From assembly GCF_016801865.2 (NCBI RefSeq), contig NC_068937.1, forward strand, positions 74,064,813 to 74,128,812: a stretch of 64,000 nt of DNA, read 5' to 3'. The notes beneath the pieces were generated by a model. The model saw nothing but the letters and a program-made list of their open reading frames with translations. It was not told the origin of the DNA and made no database searches. Of this stretch, positions 11,935 through 23,859 are shown piece by piece; position 1 is the stretch's first letter; every line of letters starts with the position of its first letter. The stretch comes from Culex pipiens pallens. Its lineage: Eukaryota; Arthropoda; Insecta; Diptera; Culicidae. The translations under genes and the position numbers were made by a program.

Positions 11935-12090
11935 ATTTTCATTTTAACTTAAGAATTTTTTAACAAAGTTTTATCAACTTTGTGAAATAGTCTACTTGCA
12001 ATTTAAGACTTCCCCTTTCGTTTGGTGGATAAAGCATGCAGATTGCTTGAATTGGGTGGAAGATATAAGCGTTTAAACAATTACACAAAT
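11935..12090. other. Spacer between E2 and E3
   Basis: AT-rich; nothing recognised. Confidence 0.3.
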
Positions 12091-12092
12091 CG

Positions 12093-12168
12093 TTACACTT
12101 TCGCTTCGCGAAATTTTGGATTGACACCCGTAGACAGTGCCCTTAGGACAAAGTTTTTTTGTCAAAAC
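12093..12168 (+). repeat. Left direct repeat flanking E3
   Basis: Aligns in direct orientation with 14,783-14,852, with shared words ATTGACACC, GACAAAGT and TTTGTCAAAA. It is far longer than a transposon TSD and is diverged by several substitutions and indels. Confidence 0.7.
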
Positions 12169-12169
12169 C

Positions 12170-14515
12170 ATGAATTTTGATACCCATATTGCCCAAATTT
12201 GTATGGTTCCGTAAATGTCCTCCCGGTAGAACCTTCCCACAGGGCAATGGCCACTCCGGGTGTGGCCAATCCTGCCAAAATGGCCATTTTCATCACCAGT
12301 ATCAAAAACCATGAATTTTGATACGCATATTGCCCCAAGACGTATGGTTCCGTAAATGTCCTCCCGGTAGAACCTTCCCTGAGGGCAATGGCCACTCCGG
12401 GTGTGGCCAATCCTGCCAAAATGGCCATTTTCATTACCAGTATCAAAAACCATGAATTTTGATACCCATATTGCCCAAATTTGTATGGTTCCGTAAATGT
12501 CCTCCCGGTAGAACCTTCCCTTAGGGCAATGGCCACTCCGGGTGTGGCCAATCCTGCCAAAATGGCAATTTTTATCACCAGTATCGAAAACCATGAATTT
12601 TGATACGCATATTGCCCCAAGTCGTATGGTTCCGTAAATGTCCTCCCGGTAGAACCTTCCCTCAGGGCACTGGCCACTCTGGGTGTGGCCAATTCTGCCA
12701 AAATGGCCATTTTCATCACCAGTATCAAAAACCATGAATTTTGATACCCATATTGCACAAATTTGTATGGTTCCGTAAATGTCCTCCCGGTAGAACCTTC
12801 CCTCAGGGCAATGGCCACTCTTGGTGTGGCCAATCCTGCAAAAATGGCCATTTTCATCACCAGTATCAAAAACCATGAATTTTGATACGCATATTGCCCA
12901 AATTTGTATGGTTCCGTAAATGTCCTCCCGGTAGAACCTTCCCTCAGGGCACTGGCCACTCCGGGTGTGGCCAATCCTGCCAAAATGGCCATTTTCATTA
13001 CCAGTATCAAAAACCATGAATTTTGATACCCATATTGCCCAAATTTGTATGGTTCCGTAAATGTCCTCCCGGTAGAACCTTCCCTCAGGGCAATAACAAC
13101 TCCGGGTGTGGCCAATCCTGCAAAAATGGCCATTTTCATCACCAGTATCAAAAACCATGAATTTTGATACCCATATTGCCCAAATTTGTATGGTTCCGTA
13201 AATGTCCTCCCGGTAGAACCTTCCCTCAGGGCACTGGCCACTCCGGGTGTGGCCAATCCTGCCAAAATGGCCATTTTCATTACCAGTATCAAAAACCATG
13301 AATTTTGATACCCATATTGCCCAAATTTGTATGGTTCCGTAAATGTCCTCCCGGTAGAACCTTCCCTCAGGGCAATAACAACTCCGGGTGTGGCCAATCC
13401 TGCAAAAATGGCCATTTTCATCACCAGTATCAAAAACCATGAATTTTGATACGCATATTGCCCAAATTTGTATGGTTCCGTAAATGTCCTCCCGGTAGAA
13501 CCTTCCCTCAGGGCACTGGCCACTCCGGGTGTGGCCAATCCTGCCAAAATGGCCATTTTCATTACCAGTATCAAAAACCATGAATTTTGATACCCATATT
13601 GCCCAAATTTGTATGGTTCCGTAAATGTCCTCCCGGTAGAACCTTCCCTCAGGGCACTGGCCACTCCGGGTGTGGCCAATCCTGCCAAAAGGGCCATTTT
13701 CATTACCAGTATCAAAAACCATGAATTTTGATACCCATATTGCCCAAATTTGTATGGTTCCGTAAATGTCCTCCCGGTAGAACCTTCCCTCAGGGCAATG
13801 GCCACTCCGGGTGTGGCCAATCCTGCCAAAATGGTCATTTTCATTACCAGTATCAAAAACCATGAATTTTGATACCCATATTGCCCCAAGTCGTATGGTT
13901 CCGTAAATGTCCTCCCGGTAGAACCTTCCCTCAGGGCACTGCCCACTCCGGGTGTGGCCAATTCTGCCAAAATGGCCATTTTCATCACCAGTATCAAAAA
14001 CCATGAATTTTGATACCCATATTGCCCAAATTTGTATGGTTCCGTAAATGTCCTCCCGGTAGAACCTTCCCTCAGGGCAATGGCCACTCCGGGTGTGGCC
14101 AATCCTGCCAAAATGGCCATTTTCATTACCAGTATCAAAAACCATGAATTTTGATACCCATATTGCCCAAATTTGTATGGTTCCGTAAATGTCCTCCCGG
14201 TAGAACCTTCCCTCAGGGCAATGGCCACTCCGGGTGTGGCCAATCCTGCCAAAATGGTCATTTTCATTACCAGTATCAAAAACCATGAATTTTGATACCC
14301 ATATTGCCCAAATTTGTATGGTTCCGTAAATGTCCTCCCGGTAGAACCTTCCCTCAGGGCAATGGCCACTCCGGGTGTGGCCAATCCTGCCAAAATGGCC
14401 ATTTTCATTACCAGTATCAAAAACCATGAATTTTGATACCCATATTGCCCAAATTTGTATGGTTCCGTAAATGTCCTCCCGGTAGAACCTTCCCACAGGG
14501 CACTGGCCACTCCGG
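12170..14515 (-). repeat. Tandem array, 141-bp unit, about 17 copies
   Basis: TGAATTTTGA recurs at 12,171, 12,312 and 12,453 and on to about 14,430, giving an exact 141-bp period. The minus strand stays open through the array in two frames (12,073-14,496, 807 codons, and 12,162-14,510, 782 codons), with a 47-residue repeat in each, for example GRFYREDIYGTIQIWAIWVS in the first. Because 141 is a multiple of three, one stop-free unit gives an open array, so a protein is not implied. Copies differ mainly by point changes. Confidence 0.9.
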
Positions 14516-14782
14516 GTGTGGCCGATATCCTACCAATTTGTTCCCGATCATTTCGGTATTCCGGGGACCGTTCTGGCTACCGTCAATAACTTCTTGGACC
14601 TCCTCTCAAGTTCATGCACCACCTGCGTGTGTGTGTGAGAGCAATAAAATTCCCAACGTAAGGTCCGTCTTTGATGAAAGTCTGATGGACACTAAATCCT
14701 CCAGAGGCTAACTTTTAGCTTAAATAGTTTTCACGGCATCTACGCAACAGAAACAGAATGTCACGCCGAGGGCTTGCGACGG

Positions 14783-14852
14783 TAACGCTACATTTTCGAA
14801 AAATTTTGCATTGACACCGCAGATAGAGCTTTAAGACAAAGTCCTTTGTCAA
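14783..14852 (+). repeat. Right direct repeat flanking E3
   Basis: Partner of 12,093-12,168 in the same orientation. On this side it sits just outside the diverged subterminal module. Confidence 0.7.
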
Positions 14853-15142
14853 AAATAAGGCATTTCTAATTCTAAACTCAATAAATCTCAAGGAAACTTT
14901 CGCTACAGCAGGAGGTTGATCAAAGTCGTACGCCCCATCCAGCACAACGGTAGCATTTGCGATGCCAGCTCCATCTTCGCCATCCTGTGGACGTCGTCGA
15001 TCAGGTACTCTGCTTGACTTGAAATTGCTTGCGAAAGGAAACGGCGCAGCTGTATCACGCCGGTTATCTGTAGTTTGTGGGACCGCTGGTTGATGAGAGC
15101 GTGTCGCACCCTGATGATCTTGTCGCACTTGACGAAATTCAA
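14853..15142 (-). pseudogene. Short coding-like fragment, not recognised
   Basis: Two overlapping minus-strand frames are open here. The frame at 14,903-15,142 looks the more protein-like, with FVKCDKIIRVRHALINQRSH early and QAISSQAEYLIDDVHRMAKM later. A pyrimidine-poor AT stretch follows. No start context or partner exon could be established. It may be an exon remnant of a minus-strand gene. Confidence 0.3.
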
Positions 15143-15413
15143 GTTCAGTTCAAAGCAGGCTTCAGGTACAAACCTTGAAAAAACAAAACAAAATAAACCA
15201 CAATGTATTTATTTACAATATAATATTCAAGTCCCTTGGTGATATTCCACTCTACGTTGAATAAATTACATCCTCGATACAAAATCTGTAAATAAATCGA
15301 GTTTCACATTTGAAATGGGAGAATTTTGAGAACATAATTTGAAAGCGCAAATCAAACAGAGTACTTCTGATTTATCCGATGGACAAAGAACGAGCTTGAC
15401 ATAAAAAAGCAAA
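15143..15413. other. AT-rich spacer
   Basis: No gene or repeat recognised. Confidence 0.3.
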
Positions 15414-15579
15414 TACAGTCGACTCTCTGGCTATCGATCTTCTCGATATCAATATTGCTCCTGCTGTCAATAAATTTTTCAGTCCCTTCAAGAAGCTTGC
15501 TTTGATTTTTCGTTCTATAATTTGATAACTCCCGCTCTCGACGGTCCCTTCAAAATCGACAACGAGAGAGTCCACTGTA
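15414..15579. mobile_element. 166-bp MITE, TA target, pogo/Tigger-like ends
   Basis: The ends are TACAGTCGACTCTCTGG and the complement of its right end CGAGAGAGTCCACTGTA, so the terminal inverted repeats are about 15 bp with TA at each edge. The CAGTNGACTCTC end resembles pogo/Tigger (Tc1/mariner superfamily) elements. It is too short to code for transposase. ORFs crossing it are chance. Confidence 0.7.
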
Positions 15580-16029
15580 GGAATAAAAAATAAAACTTCT
15601 CGACATACATACCAGTACATTCTTTGTAATGTTTCCACTTAGGCCGAAGACTCTCGGGCAGCATTGGTTTTATTGTCAGCTCCGTCAACAGAATATCAAC
15701 TGCGGCTTGGCCGCTCGAAAAGATTTGAATTTTGCTATAGAACAAAAAATCCGTCCCAAACTTTACCTTTGTAGGGAGAATTAGGATTCTTCTCCTACAT
15801 AGAAACCTAGATTGATATCCGGATTTCAGTCCTGTGAAATAGAAAAAGAAATCACAAGTATCGATTCCGAGAGGTAAATTTTACAAATCAGGAGCAACAT
15901 ATGAAAAGGGGCAGCTGGGGTCGGAATCGCAAATCTGGAAAGGTACTTTTCGTCGAAATCTGAAAAAAACATGTTTGTTTGCATTAAAATTTATTAAAAG
16001 TTTGCGTGATTTTCCGGTTGATTTGTTTT
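15580..16029. other. Intergenic DNA
   Basis: Non-repetitive AT-rich DNA in which I recognise nothing. Confidence 0.3.
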
Positions 16030-16540
16030 GGTTGATTCAAAGGTCAGTTCTTGAAAGTAAACAAAACTGCTGGAGTTTCACGTAGCACCCTAGAAGCAGA
16101 CACTTCTGAAAACAAACGATCCGGAAAACCACTCAATTGTCTCCTTTGTGTTGTTTTTCCTCCTCGGCGGCTTCGATCCCGCTGGACGGAAGGATGGAAC
16201 TTTTTTTCTAGCTGCTCACGGATGTAAACAAACGCAGCCAATACTTGCTGTGAGGATGGAAGGCAGTTCTTTTTACACTCACTTTTGAAAACACAACACA
16301 CGAACGCGAAAATAGTGAAGATGCTAATAAACAATCGCGAACCGCGACGACCACGACGAAACGCACCAAAACAAGAGGAGTTTTGACTTGTCAATTTCCA
16401 GCGCAGACTTCTTTTGTTTGTCGCCGCGCGCGACGGGAGAAAACAGAAATATAAATACAAGAGAGAGAGCGCGCGCTTTGTGGACTAGCCTTTCACAACA
16501 CACAAGTTTTTGCTGTAAAATACAAAACAAAATGCTAAAT
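16030..16540 (-). promoter_or_regulatory. Promoter/5'-UTR-like module, minus strand
   Basis: On the minus strand this stretch begins with a CT-rich (GAGA-type) tract and a GCGCGCGCTCTCTCTCTTG block at about 16,460-16,480, followed by GTTTGT, TTTTGGTGCGTTTCG and alternating GC-rich and T-rich segments. The same grammar recurs at 53.2-54.2 kb (plus) and 59.3-60.2 kb (minus). It looks like the start region of a transcription unit with a long 5' UTR. A 138-codon frame at 16,044-16,460 has no recognisable homology. Confidence 0.35.
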
Positions 16541-16699
16541 TCCGTATTTTTAATTTAATATCATTTTGAAAAGTTACTGAGATATAACAAAAAAAACATC
16601 GTTTTCAAATAAATTTAGCTACTTTAATGATCTTTTTCAATTTCAAGCTGTGAGTTTATCAAAAACGGAACGTTATAAAAAAAATTACTCACTCTCTCT

Positions 16700-18087
16700 C
16701 TCTTAACATGACCCTGCGTAAATGCTGCACCATGTCCTGTCGCGTCAGCGCGTCGTACAGTTCGTCCGCCCGGCATCGGAACTGCTCATTATGCTGTACT
16801 CCACTTTCGATTCCCTTGATCCCAAACTGGTAAGCTGAGGCGCTTCGTACACAGCCGTTTGGGACTTGGACATCACCATGTCTTGCAGCATAGGCACCGC
16901 GTCCGAAATGATTTCTGCGAAACGGATCGAATCTTCCAGGAAATTGACCTCGTTTCCTTCTTCTGGAACTCCTCGTTCAGCTTCGGGCCGTGCCGGGTCT
17001 TGACGTAGTACACTTTCAAGAACATCATGTAGAACACGCACTGCTGTTCGGTTTTCTTGAGCGCCGCGTCCTGCTATACCATCTTGTTGCGAATTTCCTG
17101 CGGCTGGCAGTCTTCCGTCCCATACTGCCTGCAAAGTTCCGCCAGGGAGAGCTTAGCGGAGAACGGATTATGCTCGAGGGAGGTTTTGATCAACGCGATC
17201 GAGTTCTTGCGCACCAGCAGTGACTTGTCCTCGAGCCGTTCGACGGTACCTTCTAGCACCTGGTGCTGCCAGCTAAGTGGAACCGCGTTCTGGCCCTGGA
17301 TGCAGTGCCTAATCTGAAGCACCTTCGAGCGAACATGGGCCGAAACGTCCATCGTGTGGTTGAACAAATCATGCAGGAAGTCATCGCGCGTTTCCTTCAG
17401 CTCATCGGCCAGTTCCTCCTAGGTAAGCTCAGTCACGATGGCTTTGCCCATGATCTGCAGGACACAGTTGTGCACCACGTAAGATTCCAGGTTCCTCAGT
17501 TCGTCGGTCATCGTGGACAAATGTGGAATGATAAGCTTCGCATCGAGCATTCCCAGCTCCAGCAACTGGCTCATGTGCTTTGCCGTTTGGCTGTCGGTCG
17601 TGTCCACGTTGAGCCGCTCGACCAGTTCCTTGATCAACACCAGGTAGATCGAAGCGATGCAAACTCTTCGTACAGCAGCATCACGCCGCCAGCGATCGGC
17701 GCAATGGTGCTCCATAATCTGCAAGATTCGCACCGGATTACGCTGAAAACGAAAGATGTGTGATGATCTCAAAATAATTAAACGAAACATGTTCCAACTT
17801 ACTCAACAAACGATTCCTCGCAAAACCGGCGGAGCTTCTCCAACGGCAGTTGAAACAGATTGTACAGCACCCCATCTTTCGTTGTCCTTCAGCGCCGGCA
17901 CCCGGTCCGCCCGCGGCAGTTCCGACTGAACCAGCTCATCCAAAACATTCGTCCCGAACCGGAAAATCTCAATAAACAGCAGATTGCACGCGCGAAACAG
18001 GGTCCGGAATCGGCCACCACAATTATTTTGCACCTCCATTTGCAGCAGCGACAACTTTTTGTTTTGACGGTTTTGACAGATGTTCAA
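16700..18087 (-). pseudogene. Cap-D2: Condensin complex subunit 1 (Cap-D2/NCAPD2), broken 5' part
   Basis: Minus-strand exons match the condensin I HEAT-repeat subunit Cap-D2. An upstream exon (to about 17,815) ends in a frame reading LYNLFQLPLEKLRRFCEESF, followed by a GTAAGT-type donor. A 50-bp AT-rich intron and a TTTTCAG acceptor (about 17,742) lead into NPVRILQIMEHH. Then come MDVSAHVRSKVLQI (about 17,310-17,350), a block with VERLEDKSLLVRKNSIALI, and EVNFLEDSIRFAEIISDAVP (about 16,900). These blocks keep the family order. The copy is disabled: there is a frame change near 17,670, a stop after the TELT motif (about 17,420), a stop after NKMV (about 17,073), and another frame change near 16,945. 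The C-terminal two thirds of the protein are absent. A draft-quality sequence could explain single frameshifts but not the missing part. Confidence 0.8.
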
Positions 18088-18129
18088 ATGGGGGTTCGGC
18101 CATTTATGTCGATCATGTCGATTGATTAA

Positions 18130-18919
18130 TTAAGTCGATCTATATTATGCAATGTTGGATACAAGTGGAATGCATTAAAACTTGGATGCAACCAACGACA
18201 TTGAAACCATTGAAACGCATGAAACTTTTTTTTGAAAATGCAGCCCAAGCAAATTGGGTACTAAAGCCCTATGTCCATTTTTATGTACAACGGTAAAAAA
18301 CACGATTAAAAACCATTTCTGATCACTTTTTTTTTCATTTTAATGCAAAAAAAAATTATTGTCATTTTAATGCAAAAAAACAAATATTGGTCGCCTTGGA
18401 ACGAGCTGTCAAGTAGGACCTTTTCTGTCAAGAAGGGCCGTGAAGTTAATTTTTAAAAATTGAATTAAAAATCCATTTTAAATCCTTTGAGGTCGTTCAA
18501 AAGGTCATTGTACTCAGAAAAATAAGCTTTATCGTAGTGAACAATAATATCACAAATTTAAGCTTAATTTTAGGACCCAATTGTTGAGAATTGGTTTTGT
18601 TAAAAATAATTAAACTAAAAAATAAGGCCATGTAGTTGAATGTTGATGTCACCAACAAATTTTGGCCAGAGTAGGATGCTATGAAACTATGTTTTTTCAA
18701 CTAAAATCATGTTTATACTTCATGTAGATTAAATAAAAAAAACATGGTATAATATATCAATTTCTAATTTTGTACAAACAGCTTCTTTAAAAAGAATTTT
18801 GATTAAAATCAAAAAAATATTTATGCATCAATATAGTTTATCTGAAAAGGTCATATGTACACAAACAACGTGTTAAACGAGGTGTAACACTAAAATTTTA
18901 CATGTTGTTCTCTAAAATC
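18130..18919. other. AT-rich intergenic DNA
   Basis: Homopolymer-rich, non-coding; no defined repeat ends. Confidence 0.3.
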
Positions 18920-19135
18920 ATAAGATCTGTCAAATATTTAATTCATAATCAGGAATATGATCAAATTCTTGCAGCATTTAAAATTTAAATTAACAATTTT
19001 TCAAATACTGACTATTTGTGAAAACATAACTCCATATTTTTGAACCAACAATTTGACAAATCGTCACCATTTCCTAAAAGGTAATTTAATGTTTCTATAT
19101 GGTCACTAAATCATCCTCGTTCATCCGGGATGTGT
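18920..19135 (-). repeat. Dispersed AT-rich repeat, copy 2 (inverted)
   Basis: Inverted copy of about 480-700, recognised by CTAAATCATCCTCGTTCATC against GATGAACGAGGATGATTTAG and by the block around TTTGACAAATCGTCACCATT. It is diverged and its outer limits are uncertain. Confidence 0.6.
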
Positions 19136-20400
19136 CACCACCTATAAACAAATAGCGTAAACCTATGAATTTTAGAAAAAATGTGTTTTTTCCTTCCTAA
19201 TCATCATTTTTATAAAAATTATGCCGGATTCGGATGAGAAAAATTATTTCCAACAATTTGGTGTACAACTTTCCAATATTTGTTTGATTTTTCTATGAGA
19301 AAACTGTAAATTTAGAAAAAGATAGTAATTTGGACTATTTGGCAAGAAAGTCTGTCAAAAATCAATAAAAATGGTTGAATATACGTTAACACATCTGTTA
19401 TAAACTATATAACTGTTTATTTCCTTGATATATACAGGGAAACTTATTTTTTCGTGTTCCAAAACATGTTTTTTAAAGAAAAAAGGCACAAATTTTTGCG
19501 CGCCCAAAAGTTGATGTTCATTATTTTAAGGTGAAATCGGTCTGAATCTGTTTGGGCTTCTTCTTCGTTGTCTTCTACTTCCTTGTAGTCATTAAAATCA
19601 TTAGCATCATCAGGCCGATTGTTCTGTTGTTGTTTACGAATCAAAATCTAACAAAATAAGGTTTGTTTTGTTTATTATGATGAATTCACCTAACAGAGCA
19701 CCGTTAGAAAATAATTTACACAAAAAGCACCAGAAATCATAATTTGATGAAAAAGTGAAATGGACGATTTGGGCTGTAATATGTTGTTGCTGGTTGATTT
19801 ATTTTAGGCAGCTTTAACCTGGCTGTAATAAAAATTCTTTTCCATGAATGAAGATTACGTTTTCGGGTTTGTTTGAACTTTGAGTCTTTAAACGTTTAAA
19901 AAGAGTGAAATATTTAGAAAAAAAAGGAATTAAAGTAATTTCAAAATAGTGTTATACTTATTTCAGCTATTTTTTAGCCTAATTCGGTTTAAAAATTTTT
20001 TTAAGAATCCATCATACTGGGTCAAGGTACTTGCTGAGCATATTCGGGTTGCACAGTTCAACGGAAACAAACGCGAGAAATGAGTTTTACAAACGAATTT
20101 AGTTTATTTCGATTAAGCGCGAGGTTTATAGTTCGAGATCAACTTTGAGAGTGAGAAACGGAAGTGGCAAAACGCAGAAGGCGTTGTTGCTCGCAAGCAA
20201 GAAAGGAAGCACAACTGTCAAAGTGGCGACAACGGTCGAGGGATAGGACAGTCGTTGTTTACACTCTAATAGAGCAGACCACCATTTTTTTCTTAATCTT
20301 TTGAATTAGTTTGGATTACGTTTTTAAAATAGTAGCACTTGTTTTGAATTGCTTTTATATCTTTATTAACAATAATAGAGGTACGTTTTTATATTCACGT
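19136..20400. other. Intergenic DNA, nothing defined
   Basis: AT-rich. A GC-richer patch at 20,040-20,270 could be a decayed LTR or promoter, but it has no readable termini. Confidence 0.3.
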
Positions 20401-21500
20401 TCATGTTTTGACATCACTGCACAGTAAGTTTAACACCCGCGATAATCTTCTTGCTGTTGCCTTCAATTTAGCCTGGCGCCACCAACCCGAAATGACGTCC
20501 TCGTCCTCCAACACGAATGCGGACTGTCCAGCTCGTGCTCCGCAAAAAACTTCTTGTGGTTTTGCTAAGATTTCCCGTCGGACGCTCCTCACAACTGCGG
20601 CCTCACTCCGTCATCAACATCGTCAGCCGATGTTGATGCTTCCCGGTCGTTTCCGATGCCACAGGAGAAGCTGTTGTTTCCTTTTCCACTGCACATCACG
20701 GCGGCCACGACGCTTCGGAAACGTTTCCGGAAATCACTGAACCTGGCCATGCTACACCGAAAAACTTCCCGCGATTGGGATGGACCAAGAACCGGGTTAG
20801 GACCAAGGCGGCCGCAGATGGTGATGCAATCGTGTAGGTAGAAGAGTTGCATAGGGTCCCTGGCACCGATGCGCCTCAGTTGGAAGTGACGGAATGAGCT
20901 GCAACAAGAAAAATATTATTTAAAAATCCTTGCAAAAAATATTTTCGAACTTACCTTTGCCGCCACCTCCTAGATTTTCCAAAATTCCACAGGAACTTGT
21001 CCGTGCCCAAGAGGGCCAATTATGCCAAACCTCCCGTTTGGCGTTATCTTTTGCAAGCTTTACCATGAACTTCCGGTACGTTTCGGTCAGCTTTTGAGTA
21101 GAATGACGATCGGCAAAAAACGAAATGTCCTCATCTAGCCACTGACGGCCATCGTTTTGCCCGTTTTGGATGTCGTGGCAATTACACACTCGATGCAATC
21201 TGTTTATGCGGAACGGAAATGCGAATTTGATTCGGAAAAATCTAGACGGAAGTTTTAAAACCACCAACCTCCTGCTCCACCAGCACATCGAACGGCGCCG
21301 TCGTCAGGCTCACCTTGATGCACCTCCAGTCCAGTTTTCCGAGCAGCTCGATCTCGATGCAGGAACCGCTGACGGAGTCCAGGACCATCGTCGTGCTTCC
21401 AGACTTCCACAACCACGGAGGCCAAATTCCTCTTTTCGCGACTCAGAGATTTTGTTTGTTTTGTTTTGGTCGCCTTCTTGCCGACTTTCCTCGAAAACAT
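20401..21500 (-). pseudogene. Broken or multi-exon gene, family not recognised
   Basis: The minus strand carries coding-like stretches from an ATG at 21,500 (MFSRKVGKKATKTKQTKSLS). A change of frame gives VLDSVSGSCIEIELLGKLDW and LTTAPFDVLVEQE, up to about 21,265. A short AT-rich gap near 21,200-21,260 may be an intron and is followed by IECVIATTSKTGKTMAV (about 21,150), which meets a stop. Further exon-like stretches lie at 20,920-21,060 and 20,401-20,852 (FVLEDEDVISGWWRQAKLKA). GC content is high relative to the flanks. Frame changes inside the first stretch suggest decay. I cannot name the protein. Confidence 0.4.
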
Positions 21501-21548
21501 GACGTTTGGAGGTTACGACACCAGTGTTGCCGAATCAAGGGTGAATAA

Positions 21549-22949
21549 AATTTAATTACATTGGATTATTCTAAAATTGGTTCTGTTTACTGCTTAAAGT
21601 AATAAATTTATATAGAATGATAAATATTAGGCTCATAAAAAATATTTTTAAACAATTTCAAATCAATTTGATGGAAAAATAACCATTTTATTTTTTTCAA
21701 TCTCAATTCACTTCAAACTTTTACTGGCAACAACATTTGCGGATGTTCAAGTGTGTTTGAAAATGGCTTGTGGCTATACAAAACGAATAAAACCTTGGAA
21801 TTATATATGCCTCTGGCAAAAGTTCGGTTCGAAATGATGATTTTGTTGCTTGAACGAACGAAGAAGAAGACAGCCATTTTTTTCGTGTGCTGCCGTGCCG
21901 ATACATCAGCAGATTCTGACTAAAATATAATTTTTCAAGTGTTCAAAAAGTGATTTTCGGAAAGTTTTCCACAAAAAAGGGAGTGTGTAGTGATATGAAG
22001 CTCATCCATAAAGTTAGCATCAAATAACAGTGAATCTAAAGCAGAGCCCAAATTCAAGAAGAAAATCGTGAAAAAGAACAGACAAATTAGTAAGAAGAAG
22101 CAGTATCCAAATAATTTTTGCTGGCTTGGCAATTTTGGTGATTTTGTCGAAGTTTAGAGCACTTAAATACAGGAAAAGCTCTTTATTTTGGTAAATTGTG
22201 TTCGTATCTTGCTCGAGATAATGTTTGGTTAAGGTAAGTGGCTTTATTTTGATCCTAGAGCCAGTTTGCTTTTAGGGAAGTTTTTCATCAGGAAGAATTG
22301 AGGTCGTAATGGAAATCAGTGATTCAAATTAAGGGCAAAGGACGGTCGCCTTTTCGGCCATTTTTTTCAGGACTTCGAATTTCACCTTAAAGCAAAAAAA
22401 TTTTCTCGTCTTTTGCAACCAGTTTAATTAAGATTGATGCAGGGAATCATGAGAAATAAGCGATTTTGTTCTTCAATCTAGCAGAAAGGAATACGATTTT
22501 TGGCAAGTAACCTACATTTGAAACACAGTCGCGCTGCAAAACCTCAATATCATAATATTATTTTAAAGTTGGCAATGGTGATTTTTTTTCTAGATGACTT
22601 CAAAAAACTATTTGTGGATGTTTAGTGAAATGGTTATCATATATCATTAGGTTATTTTAAAGTTTGAATTGTTAACCTCGATTCTTGAGTACCATATGGA
22701 ATCGTTTAATGAGCATTTGAAAAACGTTTCCCTCCATAACTAAAATTAAGCAAATTTGACTATGTAGTTTGTTTTATAAAGAGAAAATTTTGACCAAATT
22801 TCCTTCTACAAATTAACCCGAAATAATCAGAGGGCATATATTTATTTTTTATCTCGTCTAAAAATATTTTAATTTTTTGTATAGTGAAATTTCAATGTGC
22901 AAACAACAATCAAGGTAAATATACGGACATTGTTGTTCACCTGCAGGTG
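21549..22949. other. Intergenic DNA with a fragment of the dispersed repeat
   Basis: AT-rich and non-coding. Positions about 22,600-22,645 (ACTATTTGTGGATGTTTAGT...) match 418-460, a third fragment of the dispersed repeat. Confidence 0.4.
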
Positions 22950-23765
22950 AATGTTGCTTTGCCTTGATCCTAGGTTTGAGAGATGCCTGTCAAAATTGAG
23001 TGTCGTTGTTTTTATTTGTGTTTTGCGTCAGTCAGATCGACGATTTTTTTTCCTTCACGGTTTGCAGCAGATTCCACAGCCCGCGGTAAACTTTCTTACG
23101 CTGCCCGTTGCGTTCGTCGTCGGTCATCGTTCCGTGTGTTACCGGAAGGTCATCTTCCTCGGAAAGTGTTGTTCCCGGTTGTAAAAACCCCTGCAAGTGG
23201 CCGGTTTGCCTACGGTACTCACTAGCGCTAGCTCATCGGAATCAATTCGACATGGACTGGTTCCACTGGTCGAGTAAAATGACCTCCCGGACGATTGTAT
23301 GGATGGTGAATGACAACGACGACCGCGGGAATTATGGAGTGAAAATGAAAGTGAAATGAGATTCGAGAACGACTGGCGGTCATTCAAGCGATCGAGGATC
23401 TGCTGAAGGCGAGACGGTTCTGTTGTATAAGCTGAGCGTTAAGGCGAGCTATGAGTATTTTATCAAGAAATACTTATCTCTCAAACTCAAACAATCTTTC
23501 TTTCTAATCTACGCCATCCCAAATAGCCTCCGCTTCGGAGGCACCCAGGTGCTCGCGGAAACGTTCCGGCAGCAGATCCATGATTCGTACGCAACCGGAT
23601 CATCCTGCAGCACCTTCTGCTGAACAACTTTACGCTAAACTGCAACACGATGGAAATCATCCACTCCAAGTTAATCCCCGACAGCGAGGTGTTTCTGCAG
23701 TCGTACTACTTGATGAACTGGATTGCCGAGACGACGGTGGACTACATGGTCGTCCGGAGATAGCC
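22950..23765 (+). pseudogene. Broken multi-exon remnant, not recognised
   Basis: Plus-strand coding-like stretches appear in changing frames: GETVLLYKLSVKASYEYF near 23,405-23,465, SLRFGGTQVLAETFRQQI near 23,525-23,580, then ILQHLLLNNFTLNCNTMEII continuing to FLQSYYLMNWIAETTVDYM and a stop near 23,760. An AT-rich segment at 23,460-23,520 may be an old intron. The last block recurs inverted at 24,530-24,615. I do not recognise the family. Confidence 0.4.
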
Positions 23766-23859
23766 GCTCATCTATTTTTGGCGACCCGCGGGCTGCGGAC
23801 GTGCATGTCCATCGAGGAGGCGCATGCTGGACGTTTGCAACGGGTTGCTCCGGTTGATG

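Larger units (their letters stand above)
12091..14852 (-). mobile_element. E3, diverged relative of E1/E2, one arm only
   Basis: E3 holds about 17 copies of a 141-bp unit (12,170-14,515) related to the E1/E2 unit, then a diverged subterminal module (14,516-14,750) with a TG tract, GAGCAATAAAATT and GCTTAAATAGTTTTCACGGC. No inverted second arm follows. Instead the whole is bracketed by direct repeats of about 70 bp (12,093-12,168 and 14,783-14,852). It may be a single-arm form of the family, or a fold-back that lost one arm. Confidence 0.7.

Noticed and set aside
12073..14496. 807-codon ORF as a protein-coding gene
   Set aside because: It follows a 141-bp tandem unit, is open in a second frame as well, and related arrays of 139-140 bp are broken. 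I kept it only as a finding.
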